Assembly (NCBI RefSeq): GCF_000709085.1
Contig: NZ_JFBD01000010.1
Coordinates: 42,701-106,700 of the forward strand
Source: Virgibacillus alimentarius
Lineage (GTDB): Bacteria; Bacillota; Bacilli; Bacillales; Amphibacillaceae
DNA length: 64,000 nt
Direction of reading: 5' to 3'
Shown: one piece after another, positions 26,803 to 35,729 of the stretch
Layout: the number at the start of each line of letters is the position of its first letter
Numbering within the stretch: position 1 is the first letter of the stretch
The notes under the pieces: generated by a model
Databases searched by the model: none
What the model was told of the DNA's origin: nothing
Seen by the model: the letters and a program-made list of their open reading frames with translations, nothing else
Translations under genes and position numbers: made by a program

Positions 26803-27049
26803 AGTTGAATTCAATAAACCTGAAAAAACAATTATCACGATCTATACTCGACGTTCTTTTCATTGGCTTTTCGTCTGCCCCGCCATATTGAAGTCTTTTA
26901 TCCCTTGCTTTATCTTGTGCTAATCCTAATTCACGGAGACCCTCTGCCATTTGGGTCATTCCACCCTCTAAAAGCTTTGCTCCTAAAAAGTCAGCCCGAA
27001 TCTCCGTCCATTGTGCAACAAAAGATATATATATAGGGAAAAGGATCAT
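26750..27049 (-). pseudogene. M48-type metallopeptidase C-terminal fragment
   Basis: The frame begins FVAQWTEIRADFLGAKLLEGG, which resembles the third zinc-ligand helix (E-x-x-A-D) of HtpX/Ste24-like peptidases. It continues with a typical amphipathic tail to about SSIDRDN and then degenerates. The HEXXH motif and membrane helices are absent, so this is a truncated remnant. Confidence 0.55.
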
Positions 27050-27110
27050 TAAAATATAAATAAGAGTGATTTTTACCCACTACGGGAAAGACGCTTTAAA
27101 AACGAACCAC

Positions 27111-28199
27111 TTACTTCACCGTATCCATTGTTTCCGTTAATGCTTGTAACTCTTCCAATGTAAGGCTTGGATCAATGATAACAAGGGAGTAATTTAATCC
27201 ATCTTCTTGCCAAAATAAAGCACGAAAATCATTTGAATCTGTATAGGTTCCGTCCTGATTACGAATCGTAACCTTTTCTTCATCAGGGAGGAGAAGATCT
27301 TCATCTGTATCTTCAGGCGATTCAAAAACAGATAGTGTTAAAAATGGTGCATCTTCTTTCTTATAATCAATATTAATCTCCGTCCGGTTAAGTTTACCTT
27401 TTAGTTCATCCATTTCGATGGCTGATATCGCTACCCCGTCTTCCTCAGGAAAGTAAAGAAAAGGTTTTCCAATACCTTCTTTTGCTTCCTCTAACGTCAC
27501 TTCTTCCGTCTTTAGTAAGTCATCTGAGTTAACGATATCTACATCATCAGGTAGATCAAGTGTAAATTTTTCATCAGGAATGCTCGTATCAAAATCAATA
27601 TTGTTATAGACTATTTCTGTCTTTTGATTGCCTGTACTGGAAACGATCTTTAAAACAATCCAATTTTCTTTATCAATCCATATTTCTTGTTTTCCCAGTA
27701 AAACATCATCTTTTTTCGGGGTAGCTACCAGATGGTACGCGGATCGACCAGCTATTTCTTCTTCCCCTTTTCCTTCTATTTGATGCGTATCACGAACCAT
27801 ATCAAGAATCAAATCAACTTGTTCTTTAGGTGATGGTTGATTAAATTCCAATATTTCTTCATCATCAACCACAATCGCTTGATTTTGCTCTACTTCATAT
27901 GTTGTAATCTTTTCCCCATCATTGACCGATATCGCTTTTTCTTCTTCATTTTGATTTTCAATTTCGACCCTTATCTTTCCATCTTTACTATGCCATTCTT
28001 TCATCTTCATTGCTTCCACAACGTCTTCATTTTCACGAATCGTTGATGTCGCTTCAGCTACGTATGATTCAGATTCTTTCTCATCTAAAGCATTATTAAT
28101 CATTTGCTCTGGAGAATAATCACTTGTTTCCGAGCAAGCCGTCATCATAAAAATTCCTCCTGTCACACATAAAGTTACTAAAGCTTGATAGATTTTCAT
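27111..28199 (-). CDS. Lipoprotein with LolA-like fold, two-component-linked
   Basis: 362 residues. A signal peptide with lipobox (GGIFMMTAC, Cys about residue 22) indicates attachment outside the membrane. The following region, with repeated IWIDKENWIVLKI and DTSIPDEKFTLDLPDDV motifs, matches bacterial outer-membrane-lipoprotein-sorting (LolA/YdcC-like) folds. The sequence is strongly acidic. The start at 28199 follows AAGGGGAAG; an ATG six codons upstream overlaps the kinase. It lies directly after the response regulator-kinase pair, so it may be a sensor accessory or a target for cell-envelope stress. Confidence 0.75.
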   Translation of the reverse strand: MKIYQALVTLCVTGGIFMMTACSETSDYSPEQMINNALDEKESESYVAEATSTIRENEDVVEAMKMKEWHSKDGKIRVEIENQNEEEKAISVNDGEKITTYEVEQNQAIVVDDEEILEFNQPSPKEQVDLILDMVRDTHQIEGKGEEEIAGRSAYHLVATPKKDDVLLGKQEIWIDKENWIVLKIVSSTGNQKTEIVYNNIDFDTSIPDEKFTLDLPDDVDIVNSDDLLKTEEVTLEEAKEGIGKPFLYFPEEDGVAISAIEMDELKGKLNRTEINIDYKKEDAPFLTLSVFESPEDTDEDLLLPDEEKVTIRNQDGTYTDSNDFRALFWQEDGLNYSLVIIDPSLTLEELQALTETMDTVK

Positions 28200-28213
28200 T
28201 TTTCTTCCCCTTT

Positions 28214-29662
28214 TCACTTCAATTTAGGTAGTTTGCATATGACACATGTACCAACGTTTTCTTTTGAAAATAAAAAGACTTCGCCGCCATGTTTTTCAAT
28301 AATTTGTTTAGTAATACTTAAACCTAGTCCCGATCCATGTTTATATTGTATACTCCGTGCTTCATCTGCTTGATAAAGCGGTTCAAAAACATAAGCTGAT
28401 TTTTCTTTTGCTATTCCTTTTCCTTCATTTTGAACGATGAAATAAACAGCACCTTTCGTTAACAATTCATTTGTGGGTATAAATTCAAATAACCAATCAG
28501 GGGGCATCTTTTCACTTGATCGGGCAGCAATCCACAGATGACCTGCCTTTTTTGTATAATGAATCCCATTACTAACTAAATTATCAGCCACACGTATCAT
28601 TTGTTTTGGGTTCAAGTCATACGTTCCAACAACATCCGCATCTGCCTGTAATTCAATGCCTTTGTTTATGCATAACGCCTCATAATCTGAGACTAGCATT
28701 TCAAAAAACTCACTGCCTTCCACTTCCACTAATTCCATCGTATGGCTCGGTGACTTGAGTAACGTGTATGTTAACAAGTCATCTAACATAACCTGCATAA
28801 AATCCGCCTTTTCCATAATCACTTGGCGATATTCATTTTGTTCTTGATCTGTTAGTTTTTGCGTGTGAAGGGCTTCAGCATAAGCCATAATGGATGTAAG
28901 TGGCGTTTTTAGATCATGGGAAACACTTGCGATTAAGTATTCTTTCGCTTCTTGTTCCTGTTCAATTGTTTTTCTTGCTGTATCGATTTGATGTTTCATA
29001 TGAAAAAAATGCGCTGTTAATTTTCCAATTTCATCTTGCTTTGTCTGGCGTTCATGAACGTCTTTACCAGTAGCAAAAGCTGTCATGTCATTCATCAACC
29101 CGGTTAGACGCAAGTTAAATTTTTTATTAACAAGAAGAATAACTGTTAAATAAATAAGCGTAAATACAACAAAAAACAGTCCTCCAACAATATAACTACG
29201 ATTTGTCACACCTGCTACCCATTCGTCACGAGCTATTTGCACATCAAAAAAACCAATGAGTTTTCGATTATCGAAGACGGGTTGTTTATACGAATAGGAA
29301 CTGTATCCTTGTTCTAATGTGTATAATTCTTGATATAGTTGCTCCTTGCTAAGTCCATACCTCGTTGATTTAAATGAAGGATTAGATGTATAGATAATCA
29401 CTCCATTCTGGTCATAAAGCGTGATTGATTTTGTCTGATCCGCATATTTCTTAATTTTTTTTCGATCTGTTTGAGAGGTATATAGTTTTGGATCGTCTAA
29501 AATTTGTTTTAGGTCATCTAACTCCATTTGGATTTGCACGTGCTCTTCCACTTTTTGTTCATTGTTATACGAATGGATCCAGGCAAAAAGGAAATAAGCT
29601 GTCATCAAAGGAAGAATCATCACGATTAAATAAGATAATAATAGCCATGTTTTTATTTTCAC
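28214..29662 (-). CDS. Membrane sensor histidine kinase
   Basis: 482 residues with two membrane helices (residues 5-28 and about 160-183) flanking an extracellular domain of about 130 residues, then HAMP, HisKA (H-box ASVSHDLKTPLTSIMAY) and an ATPase domain (NEGKGIA, GSGLGLSIT). The N-box is present as ADNLVSNGIHYT. It overlaps the response regulator by four bases. The signal is unknown; the downstream lipoprotein may take part. Confidence 0.92.
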   Translation of the reverse strand: MKIKTWLLLSYLIVMILPLMTAYFLFAWIHSYNNEQKVEEHVQIQMELDDLKQILDDPKLYTSQTDRKKIKKYADQTKSITLYDQNGVIIYTSNPSFKSTRYGLSKEQLYQELYTLEQGYSSYSYKQPVFDNRKLIGFFDVQIARDEWVAGVTNRSYIVGGLFFVVFTLIYLTVILLVNKKFNLRLTGLMNDMTAFATGKDVHERQTKQDEIGKLTAHFFHMKHQIDTARKTIEQEQEAKEYLIASVSHDLKTPLTSIMAYAEALHTQKLTDQEQNEYRQVIMEKADFMQVMLDDLLTYTLLKSPSHTMELVEVEGSEFFEMLVSDYEALCINKGIELQADADVVGTYDLNPKQMIRVADNLVSNGIHYTKKAGHLWIAARSSEKMPPDWLFEFIPTNELLTKGAVYFIVQNEGKGIAKEKSAYVFEPLYQADEARSIQYKHGSGLGLSITKQIIEKHGGEVFLFSKENVGTCVICKLPKLK

Positions 29663-30360
29663 AGCAGGTCACCTATAAACTTGTAACCTTTTCCCCAAAC
29701 GGTCTGAATAAAATAGGGGGTTTTTACAGGGTCTTTTAATTTCTCACGTAACGATTTAATATGCACAGTAACCGTGTGCAACCCTTCCGCTTCAACTTGG
29801 TTCCATATATGTTCATAGAGTTCTTGTTTTGAAAAAGTGCGCTGCGGGTGCTTTGCTAAAACATGGAGTAAGTCAAATTCTTTTACAGTTAATAAAAGTT
29901 CATCCCCATGAAGCATGACCTTACGTTGATCCCAATCAATCGTTAAGCCGTCTGTGTACCTAGATCTATTTCCTGTTTCACAAACGCCTTGATATCGTCG
30001 CCATCTACGTAGTTGTGACTTGATGCGTGCTTTTAATTCAACAAGACTAAAGGGTTTTGCCAAGTAGTCATCCGCGCCCAGGCCAAGCCCTTCGACTTTA
30101 TCTTCATCTTCTTTTCGGGCACTGATAATAATGATCGGGACATCACTTTTCAAGCGAATGTTTTTGCATAAAGTGAAGCCATCCATTTCTGGCAACATGA
30201 GATCAACAAGGACGAGGTCATACTTGGCTCCCTGAAAATCTTCCCATCCTTCAAGACCTGTAGTTGCCCAAGTTACTTCATACCCTTCTTGTATGAGTGT
30301 ATTCCGCGTAATGCCAGCAATTTCTGAGTCATCTTCCACAAGTAAAAGACGAGCTTGCAT
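29659..30360 (-). CDS. OmpR/PhoB family response regulator
   Basis: 233 residues. Receiver domain with the phospho-acceptor Asp in LVLVDLMLPEMDG and Lys in YLAKPFS; winged-helix DNA-binding domain from about 130 (VKEFDLLHVLAKHPQRTFSKQEL, and GLHTVTVHIKSLREKL). First gene of a regulator-kinase-lipoprotein operon. GGGGAGGAATCATC precedes the ATG. Confidence 0.93.
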   Translation of the reverse strand: MQARLLLVEDDSEIAGITRNTLIQEGYEVTWATTGLEGWEDFQGAKYDLVLVDLMLPEMDGFTLCKNIRLKSDVPIIIISARKEDEDKVEGLGLGADDYLAKPFSLVELKARIKSQLRRWRRYQGVCETGNRSRYTDGLTIDWDQRKVMLHGDELLLTVKEFDLLHVLAKHPQRTFSKQELYEHIWNQVEAEGLHTVTVHIKSLREKLKDPVKTPYFIQTVWGKGYKFIGDLL

Positions 30361-30510
30361 GATGATTCCTCCCCTACAAATGTAAATATAGCATCCTTTT
30401 ATAAAGATAAAGGAAAGTTTATTATTTCTTTATAATTAAGCGTTCTTCATTTTATCATTTCGCAGCTATGTCAAAACGTGTATGATTGACTTTTTTAAAA
30501 ATAAAATGTA

Positions 30511-30541
30511 ATATATATATGTCTAAATGACATATATATAT
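30511..30541. promoter_or_regulatory. Palindromic operator at the XRE promoter
   Basis: 13-bp arms ATATATATATGTC (30511-30523) and GACATATATATAT (30529-30541) with a 5-base spacer. TTGACT at 30486 and the TA-rich -10 overlap it, so the XRE protein may repress itself. Confidence 0.6.
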
Positions 30542-30559
30542 AGCGTGGATGGTGACTAA

Positions 30560-30754
30560 ATGTCGAATCGAATAAAAATGGCTCGAGTAGAAAAATCACT
30601 TACACAAGAGCAGCTTGCCAGCCGGGTGTCGGTGGCAAGACAGACAATCGGACTGATCGAAAAAGGAAAATACAATCCGAGTCTTAAGCTTTGCATTGCA
30701 ATTGCCAAAACATTGGGGAAGACGCTCGATGATTTATTTTGGGAGGATGATTAA
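30560..30754 (+). CDS. XRE/Cro-CI family transcriptional regulator, 64 residues
   Basis: A single helix-turn-helix domain (MARVEKSLTQEQLASRVSVARQTIGLIEKG, then the family's conserved YNPSLKLCIAIAKTLGKTLDDLFW). Proteins of this size commonly pair with a small membrane protein, as here: the next gene starts two bases later. The ribosome site is weak (GGTGACTAA). Confidence 0.9.
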   Translation: MSNRIKMARVEKSLTQEQLASRVSVARQTIGLIEKGKYNPSLKLCIAIAKTLGKTLDDLFWEDD

Positions 30755-30755
30755 G

Positions 30756-31229
30756 ATGGAAAAAACATGGATTGCCAATTTACTTCCACAGGATGAGTAT
30801 AGGGAAAAACGACTTCTTTACTTTATTGCCGAAGCCGTTTTCATACTGGGTGTGTCGCTGTTTCTGTATTTAATGGTTGAATCATTTATAGTAGAGATGG
30901 ATATGCCTGGTGATAGGATGGCACTTCTTTGTATTGGATTTTTAATCACGTATACGACTCTTCGCTCTACGTTGACCGGTATTGAATATCCAGACGTTGC
31001 ATCAGAAAAACGATATCAAAAAGAAAAAAGGTTGAGAATTTATAGCACTATTCATTTCTGGATCATTTTTTTATTTATTTCTATCTTATTCAAAGGCATT
31101 CCATCCAATCTTGAAGAAACATTTGATATTGGTGGATCAGCTACTTTTGCCGCAATTTTCTTCTTTATCTTGAATTACCTTTCCTTAAAAAAATCGTACA
31201 AGAAAAACAAGGATTTGCTGGATGATTAA
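30756..31229 (+). CDS. Four-helix membrane protein paired with the XRE regulator
   Basis: 157 residues with four hydrophobic segments (about 25-45, 55-75, 98-115 and 126-142). The start at 30756 is chosen because GGGAGGAT lies nine bases upstream; a frame upstream overlaps the regulator. I do not know its function; XRE/membrane-protein pairs of this type often form immunity- or stress-type modules. Confidence 0.75.
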   Translation: MEKTWIANLLPQDEYREKRLLYFIAEAVFILGVSLFLYLMVESFIVEMDMPGDRMALLCIGFLITYTTLRSTLTGIEYPDVASEKRYQKEKRLRIYSTIHFWIIFLFISILFKGIPSNLEETFDIGGSATFAAIFFFILNYLSLKKSYKKNKDLLDD

Positions 31230-31343
31230 GACTTGATAGAATCGATTTGGTACCGTGGTTTGCGATGTTCTACTGATAATTTTCATCAAAGTTGAATTTC
31301 CAGCGCTATTTGGACAAGACCCATAACGCTGTCACTCAAGCTT

Positions 31344-32900
31344 TTACGCCTTAGGCTTTCCTATGTAGTACCCTTGCATTGCATCGACACCGAGGTTTTG
31401 CCAAGTTTTTAGTTGATCGGCAGTTTCAATGCCCTCTACAGTCACATCCCATTCCTGCAACCTGAAAATTTCTAGCATTTTTTTAATTGTTGACTCCAAA
31501 TTGGGCTCCTGATCTAATTTATACACGAGGCTTTTGTCCAGTTTCATAAAATCAATCGGTAAATCGACGAGGTCGTTGAAAGAAAAATATCCGTTTCCAA
31601 AATCATCAAGTCCAACCCGGAATCCCTTTGTCCGAAGAGAATGCATAATCTGTTTGATCTGCTTCCGCTTATATAATTCTTTGCTCTCGGTAATCTCAAA
31701 CTGCAATCGATCAGGTTGCACACGATATTCCCTGCATATATTAGACACGCTTTCTGATAATCCTGACAAAAGCAGCTGTTCAACAGAAATATTTACGGAA
31801 TAGACAACATTTGTTTTATCCTTTTTAATGTGTTCACAAACATTACGTAATAAATATTCAAATACGTCATGAGTTAATCCGTAATTCTCCATTTGATGCA
31901 CGAATTCATTCGGTTTTACTTCTCCTTTCTCTGGATGATTCCAGCGCAACAATGCCTCGCTGCAGATTACTTTGAACGTATCACGATCAACAATTGGCTG
32001 ATAATGAATCTTGATTTCCTGCTTTTGCAAGGCTTGGAATAATTCATCCCTGCTAAAGGCACATGTTGTTGTATTGATGTTTTCTAAGGTTGCTGCTGGT
32101 TCACTATTTTGGGACTGAAATGCTTCCACTTCCATTCGAAATTTTTCTTCGACACTGCCATGCCCATCCAAATTATATTTATTTAAAAAATTTAATTCAT
32201 CCAGTACTTTATAAAAGAAGTTTCTCCCAAAAAATTTGGCGTTAAAGTACACCAGCATCATTTGATAATGGGATAATTGCGCTCGAATCAATTCCACATA
32301 TGAATTTCTTTGATTTTCGGAAAGTTGTTCACGATGTTCATAGATCCAATAGAACAATTGAAATAGATTTTTGTAATATAAATGGAAATTATTCGCATGA
32401 ATTTTATCTAGTTTTTGCATCGAGGCAAGTAATCGCAAATCCTCATCCGTATCTTCTTCCGCGAGATAAATTTGCATCAAATCTGTATATGCCTTTTTGA
32501 AAAAATCCTGTCCCCCGTGACGCCCAAAACCATTTGGCGCTTCGTATACCAAATCCCTTACCATGTTACTATGTAGATCAAATAATTGGAAAAAAGTTCC
32601 TTCAATCCGCTGCCTCACTGATTCTTCTTTTTGTAATTTAAGCTGTTCCTTCTGACTCAAAAATGCCCATAAAGCAAATAGTGCCGTAATTATCGTTAAT
32701 ATGGGTGTGGTGATTCCATTAAAAAAATCAGCTAGATAGCCATAATTATCTCCAAAGGTAAATGCTGTTGTATCTTCATGGTGGATAATATAGTACATAC
32801 TAAAATAAATCACGGAGCAACTCATCATCATGATGATGAAGGAAGGAAGAACATAGTAAAGTGCAGTCTTCCTTAATTGCGTAAGTCGTTTTTTCTGCAT
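31344..32900 (-). CDS. EAL-domain protein with membrane and putAbiC-like N-terminal half
   Basis: 518 residues. Two N-terminal membrane helices (about 13-38 and 55-77) are followed by a helical region with QLKLQKEESVRQRIEGTFFQLFDLHSNMV and YVELIRAQLSHYQMMLVYFNA, the pattern of putative phage abortive-infection proteins (putAbiC). Residues 290-518 form an EAL cyclic-di-GMP phosphodiesterase domain. Catalytic motifs are present: SEALLRW, SVNISVEQL, FEITES, GLDDFGNGYFSF, KLDKSL, VEGIET and QGYYIGKP. The T of DDFGTGYSS is N here. AGAGGG precedes the chosen ATG (32900). It sits alone between a membrane protein and a dehydrogenase gene. The function of the fusion is unknown. Confidence 0.82.
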   Translation of the reverse strand: MQKKRLTQLRKTALYYVLPSFIIMMMSCSVIYFSMYYIIHHEDTTAFTFGDNYGYLADFFNGITTPILTIITALFALWAFLSQKEQLKLQKEESVRQRIEGTFFQLFDLHSNMVRDLVYEAPNGFGRHGGQDFFKKAYTDLMQIYLAEEDTDEDLRLLASMQKLDKIHANNFHLYYKNLFQLFYWIYEHREQLSENQRNSYVELIRAQLSHYQMMLVYFNAKFFGRNFFYKVLDELNFLNKYNLDGHGSVEEKFRMEVEAFQSQNSEPAATLENINTTTCAFSRDELFQALQKQEIKIHYQPIVDRDTFKVICSEALLRWNHPEKGEVKPNEFVHQMENYGLTHDVFEYLLRNVCEHIKKDKTNVVYSVNISVEQLLLSGLSESVSNICREYRVQPDRLQFEITESKELYKRKQIKQIMHSLRTKGFRVGLDDFGNGYFSFNDLVDLPIDFMKLDKSLVYKLDQEPNLESTIKKMLEIFRLQEWDVTVEGIETADQLKTWQNLGVDAMQGYYIGKPKA

Positions 32901-33205
32901 TTTAATTCCCTCTTTATTAAAACTAAGATTCTTCTTCATTATACACGACTTCGTAAGGGCAGTCCTGCCAAAATTATTCGGTATAAACTGGAGGGAGAAC
33001 GATCGTAACCCCTCCGTTTCATTCGGTGAAATTCGGGGATGTACTTCGTGTGGGCAGTTCCCCTCCTCTCGCCTAGAGGACAGACCCTCTTATTGTCAAA
33101 ATCTTATCATTTTTAATAGCTATTCAAAATATACTTATAGAGGCGCTATAAATAATCCGTATCGTTTAGCAGGATAACACTTATACGCAAACAAGGAGGG
33201 TGTGT

Positions 33206-34096
33206 ATGGACAAAAAGAAGGTTGGTTTCGTTGGACTTGGAAACATGGGATTTCCGATGGCATCCAATCTATTAAAAAGCGGGTTCACGGTATACGGTGT
33301 GGACATTAAGAAAGTAAATGAGGAACGTTTAGCAGCGATTGGTGGAAAGACAGGCTACACGGTAGCAACGCTTACCGATGAAGTGGATATACTATTCACC
33401 AGCCTCCCGACACCGCAAATTGTAGAGGAGGTTTATCTTGGTAAAGCTGGCCTGATTCATCATGGCTCCTCTCCCCTTACATTCGTCGATGTAAGCACGG
33501 TTTCTCCGGAATTAAACCGAAAAATAGCGGAGAAAGCCACAGAAAAAAACATGCAATATCTAGGGGCACCAGTAAGTGGCAGTGTTTCCGGAGCAGAAGC
33601 AGCTACACTGACCGTTATGGTTGGTGGCAAAAAAGAAGCCTATCCCCATGCTTTGCCATATCTGCACGCAATTGGGAAAAATATTTTCCAAATTGATGAA
33701 GATGCTGGCATGGGGACGATAGTCAAATTAATCAACAATCTCATGACTGGTATTCATAATCAAGCGGTCGCTGAATCTTTGTCCATTGCAGATCATTATG
33801 GGCTTGATCACGATCTTATTCATCAGATCGTTTCTGTAAGTTCCGGGCAAAGCGATGTGTTCTCAAGAAATCATAAAAATTTTATCTCTCAAGATGAATA
33901 TAGGAAGGGAGCGTTCACTGCTTCCCTATTACACAAAGATTTGAAATTGGCCAAGTATGTGTCCGGAGGAACGCTGCCCCTGGTTGAAACACTGATTCAA
34001 TATTTTGATGACCATATGGATGGCTATGCAGATAAGGACATGTCTGCTACGTATTTGATGTTAAAGCAGCTGCATGCCAAGAAAAAGCAATCATGA
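33206..34096 (+). CDS. 3-hydroxyisobutyrate dehydrogenase family protein
   Basis: NAD(P)-dependent beta-hydroxyacid dehydrogenase of 296 residues. Rossmann motif GFVGLGNMGFPMASNLL at residues 8-24, substrate motif APVSGSVSGAEAATLTVMVGG near 120, and the catalytic Lys in GTIVKLINNLM near 172. The ATG at 33206 has AAGGAGG six bases upstream; the GTG two codons before is less likely. Followed by a (broken) methylmalonate-semialdehyde dehydrogenase and a GntP permease, which suggests uptake and oxidation of 3-hydroxyisobutyrate, 3-hydroxypropionate or a similar hydroxyacid. Confidence 0.88.
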   Translation: MDKKKVGFVGLGNMGFPMASNLLKSGFTVYGVDIKKVNEERLAAIGGKTGYTVATLTDEVDILFTSLPTPQIVEEVYLGKAGLIHHGSSPLTFVDVSTVSPELNRKIAEKATEKNMQYLGAPVSGSVSGAEAATLTVMVGGKKEAYPHALPYLHAIGKNIFQIDEDAGMGTIVKLINNLMTGIHNQAVAESLSIADHYGLDHDLIHQIVSVSSGQSDVFSRNHKNFISQDEYRKGAFTASLLHKDLKLAKYVSGGTLPLVETLIQYFDDHMDGYADKDMSATYLMLKQLHAKKKQS

Positions 34097-34125
34097 ATTT
34101 TATTTTAAAAAGGATGGATGGATAA

Positions 34126-35633
34126 ATGGAAGTAACAACATTAGATCGGATTATGCATTATATCAATGGTAAAAAAGTAAAAGGTACGAGTAGCAGATTT
34201 GGTTATGTGTACAACCCTTCATCGGGGCAAAAAATTGCCACGGTACCGTATGCTACGGATGCAGAAGTGGATCAAACGATAAAATTAGCCAAAGAAGCCG
34301 CTGCAAAGTGGGCGAAAACTTCCGTTGGAAAAAGAGTAGCGGTATTGTTTAAATTTCGTCAATTCGTAAGCGAACATACGGATGAGCTGGCTCGATTAAT
34401 CGGCAAAGAAAATGGTAAAACGATTTCTGATGCAAAAGGAGCTATTAAACGGGGCATGGAGTCGATTGATCTAGCTATCGGGGCACCGCATATCCTAAAA
34501 GGCGAGCACTCTGTCAATGTGGGTGGAGATATTAATGCCTATTCGATAAAACAGCCGCTCGGCGTCGTTACATGTATTTCGCCTTTCAATTTTCCTGTGA
34601 TGGTGCCACTTGCGATGAGTACGATGGCAGTTGCTGTTGGAAATGCAATGGTTTTGAAGCCTTCTGAAAAGGTGCCTTATTCCGCTCTCTTCCTCTCGGA
34701 TCTCTGGGAAAAGGCCGGGCTTCCTGCGGGGGTTTGGAATGTTGTCAACGGGGACAAGGATACAGTCAATGCCATTATTACCCATAAAGATATAAAAGCA
34801 ATCAGTTTTGTCGGTTCTACGAAAGTCGCAGAAAAAATCTATGAAACTGGCACCAAACATCATAAGCGGGTTGCTGCATTTGGCAGTGGAAAAAACCATA
34901 TGGTGATCATGCCAGATGCTGATATGGACCTTGCAGTTGATGCTTTTGTTGGTGCGGCTTTTGGCTCTGCTTCCCAGCGTTGTATGGCTATTTCAGTCGC
35001 TATGCCAGTGGGAGAAAAAGCAGCAGAAATTTTTACAAAAAAAGCAAAAGAGAAAGTAAAAAACCTAAAACCGGGTGCTTATCAAGATGAAACTGCCGAT
35101 TTCGGGGCCTTGATCAGTGAAGAAGCAAAACAGAGCGTATTACGCGCAATCGAATCGGCGGAAAAAGAAGGAGCAAATATCGTCGTCGATGGAAGGAATC
35201 CTTCTGTAAACAATGCGAACGGATTTTACCTCGGTGCCACGCTGTTCAATCATGTCACACCGGAAATGGCGATGTATAAGGAGGAAGTTTTCGGCCCTGC
35301 ACGTGCAATTGTGACGGCGGAAAGCTTGATCAAGCAATTGATCTCATTAATGATCATGCATATGGAAATGGTGTAACGATTTTCACCAACTCCGGCAGAC
35401 ATGCACGCAAATTTACGCAGGAAATCGAAGTCGGCATGGTCGGTGTCAACGTACCTGTTCCAATTCCAGTCGGCTATCATAACTTTGGTGGGTGGAAAGG
35501 GTCTCGTTTTGGTGAGGGTCAGATGTTTGGACCAGATACCGCGCGCTTTTTCACAAACACAAAAACCGTTTCAGAACGATGGCCGGAAGCAGATACAAAG
35601 AGCGAAACAAATTTTGATTTTCCGAGCAGTTAA
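34126..35633 (+). pseudogene. CoA-acylating methylmalonate-semialdehyde dehydrogenase, frameshifted
   Basis: Second paralogue of mmsA. The first 400 codons are clean, with the catalytic Cys in SASQRCMAIS and NAD motif SPFNFPVMVP. At 35326-35327 one base is missing (AGC TT GAT, expected AGC TTY GAT), so the frame runs out at 35376. In the next frame the protein continues with DQAIDLINDHAYGNGVTIFT, a GVNVPVPIPVGYHNFGGWKGS stretch and ends NFDFPSS at 35633, giving a normal 502-residue length. Without the C-terminal arm the enzyme is unlikely to assemble. Either a true lesion or a sequencing error. Confidence 0.9.
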
Positions 35634-35692
35634 ACGAAAAATGATGATGGCTCCGTTTTCACACGGGGCCCAACCATAATCACATATCCATT

Positions 35693-35706
35693 TGAAAACG
35701 TTAACG
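35693..35706 (+). promoter_or_regulatory. cre-like CcpA box before the GntP permease
   Basis: TGAAAACGTTAACG matches the cre consensus at 13 of 14 positions and extends into a perfect palindrome AAAACGTTAACGTTTT. It lies 24 bases before the permease start, so catabolite repression is likely. Confidence 0.65.
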
Positions 35707-35729
35707 TTTTTCATTCTCGAGGTGATTGG

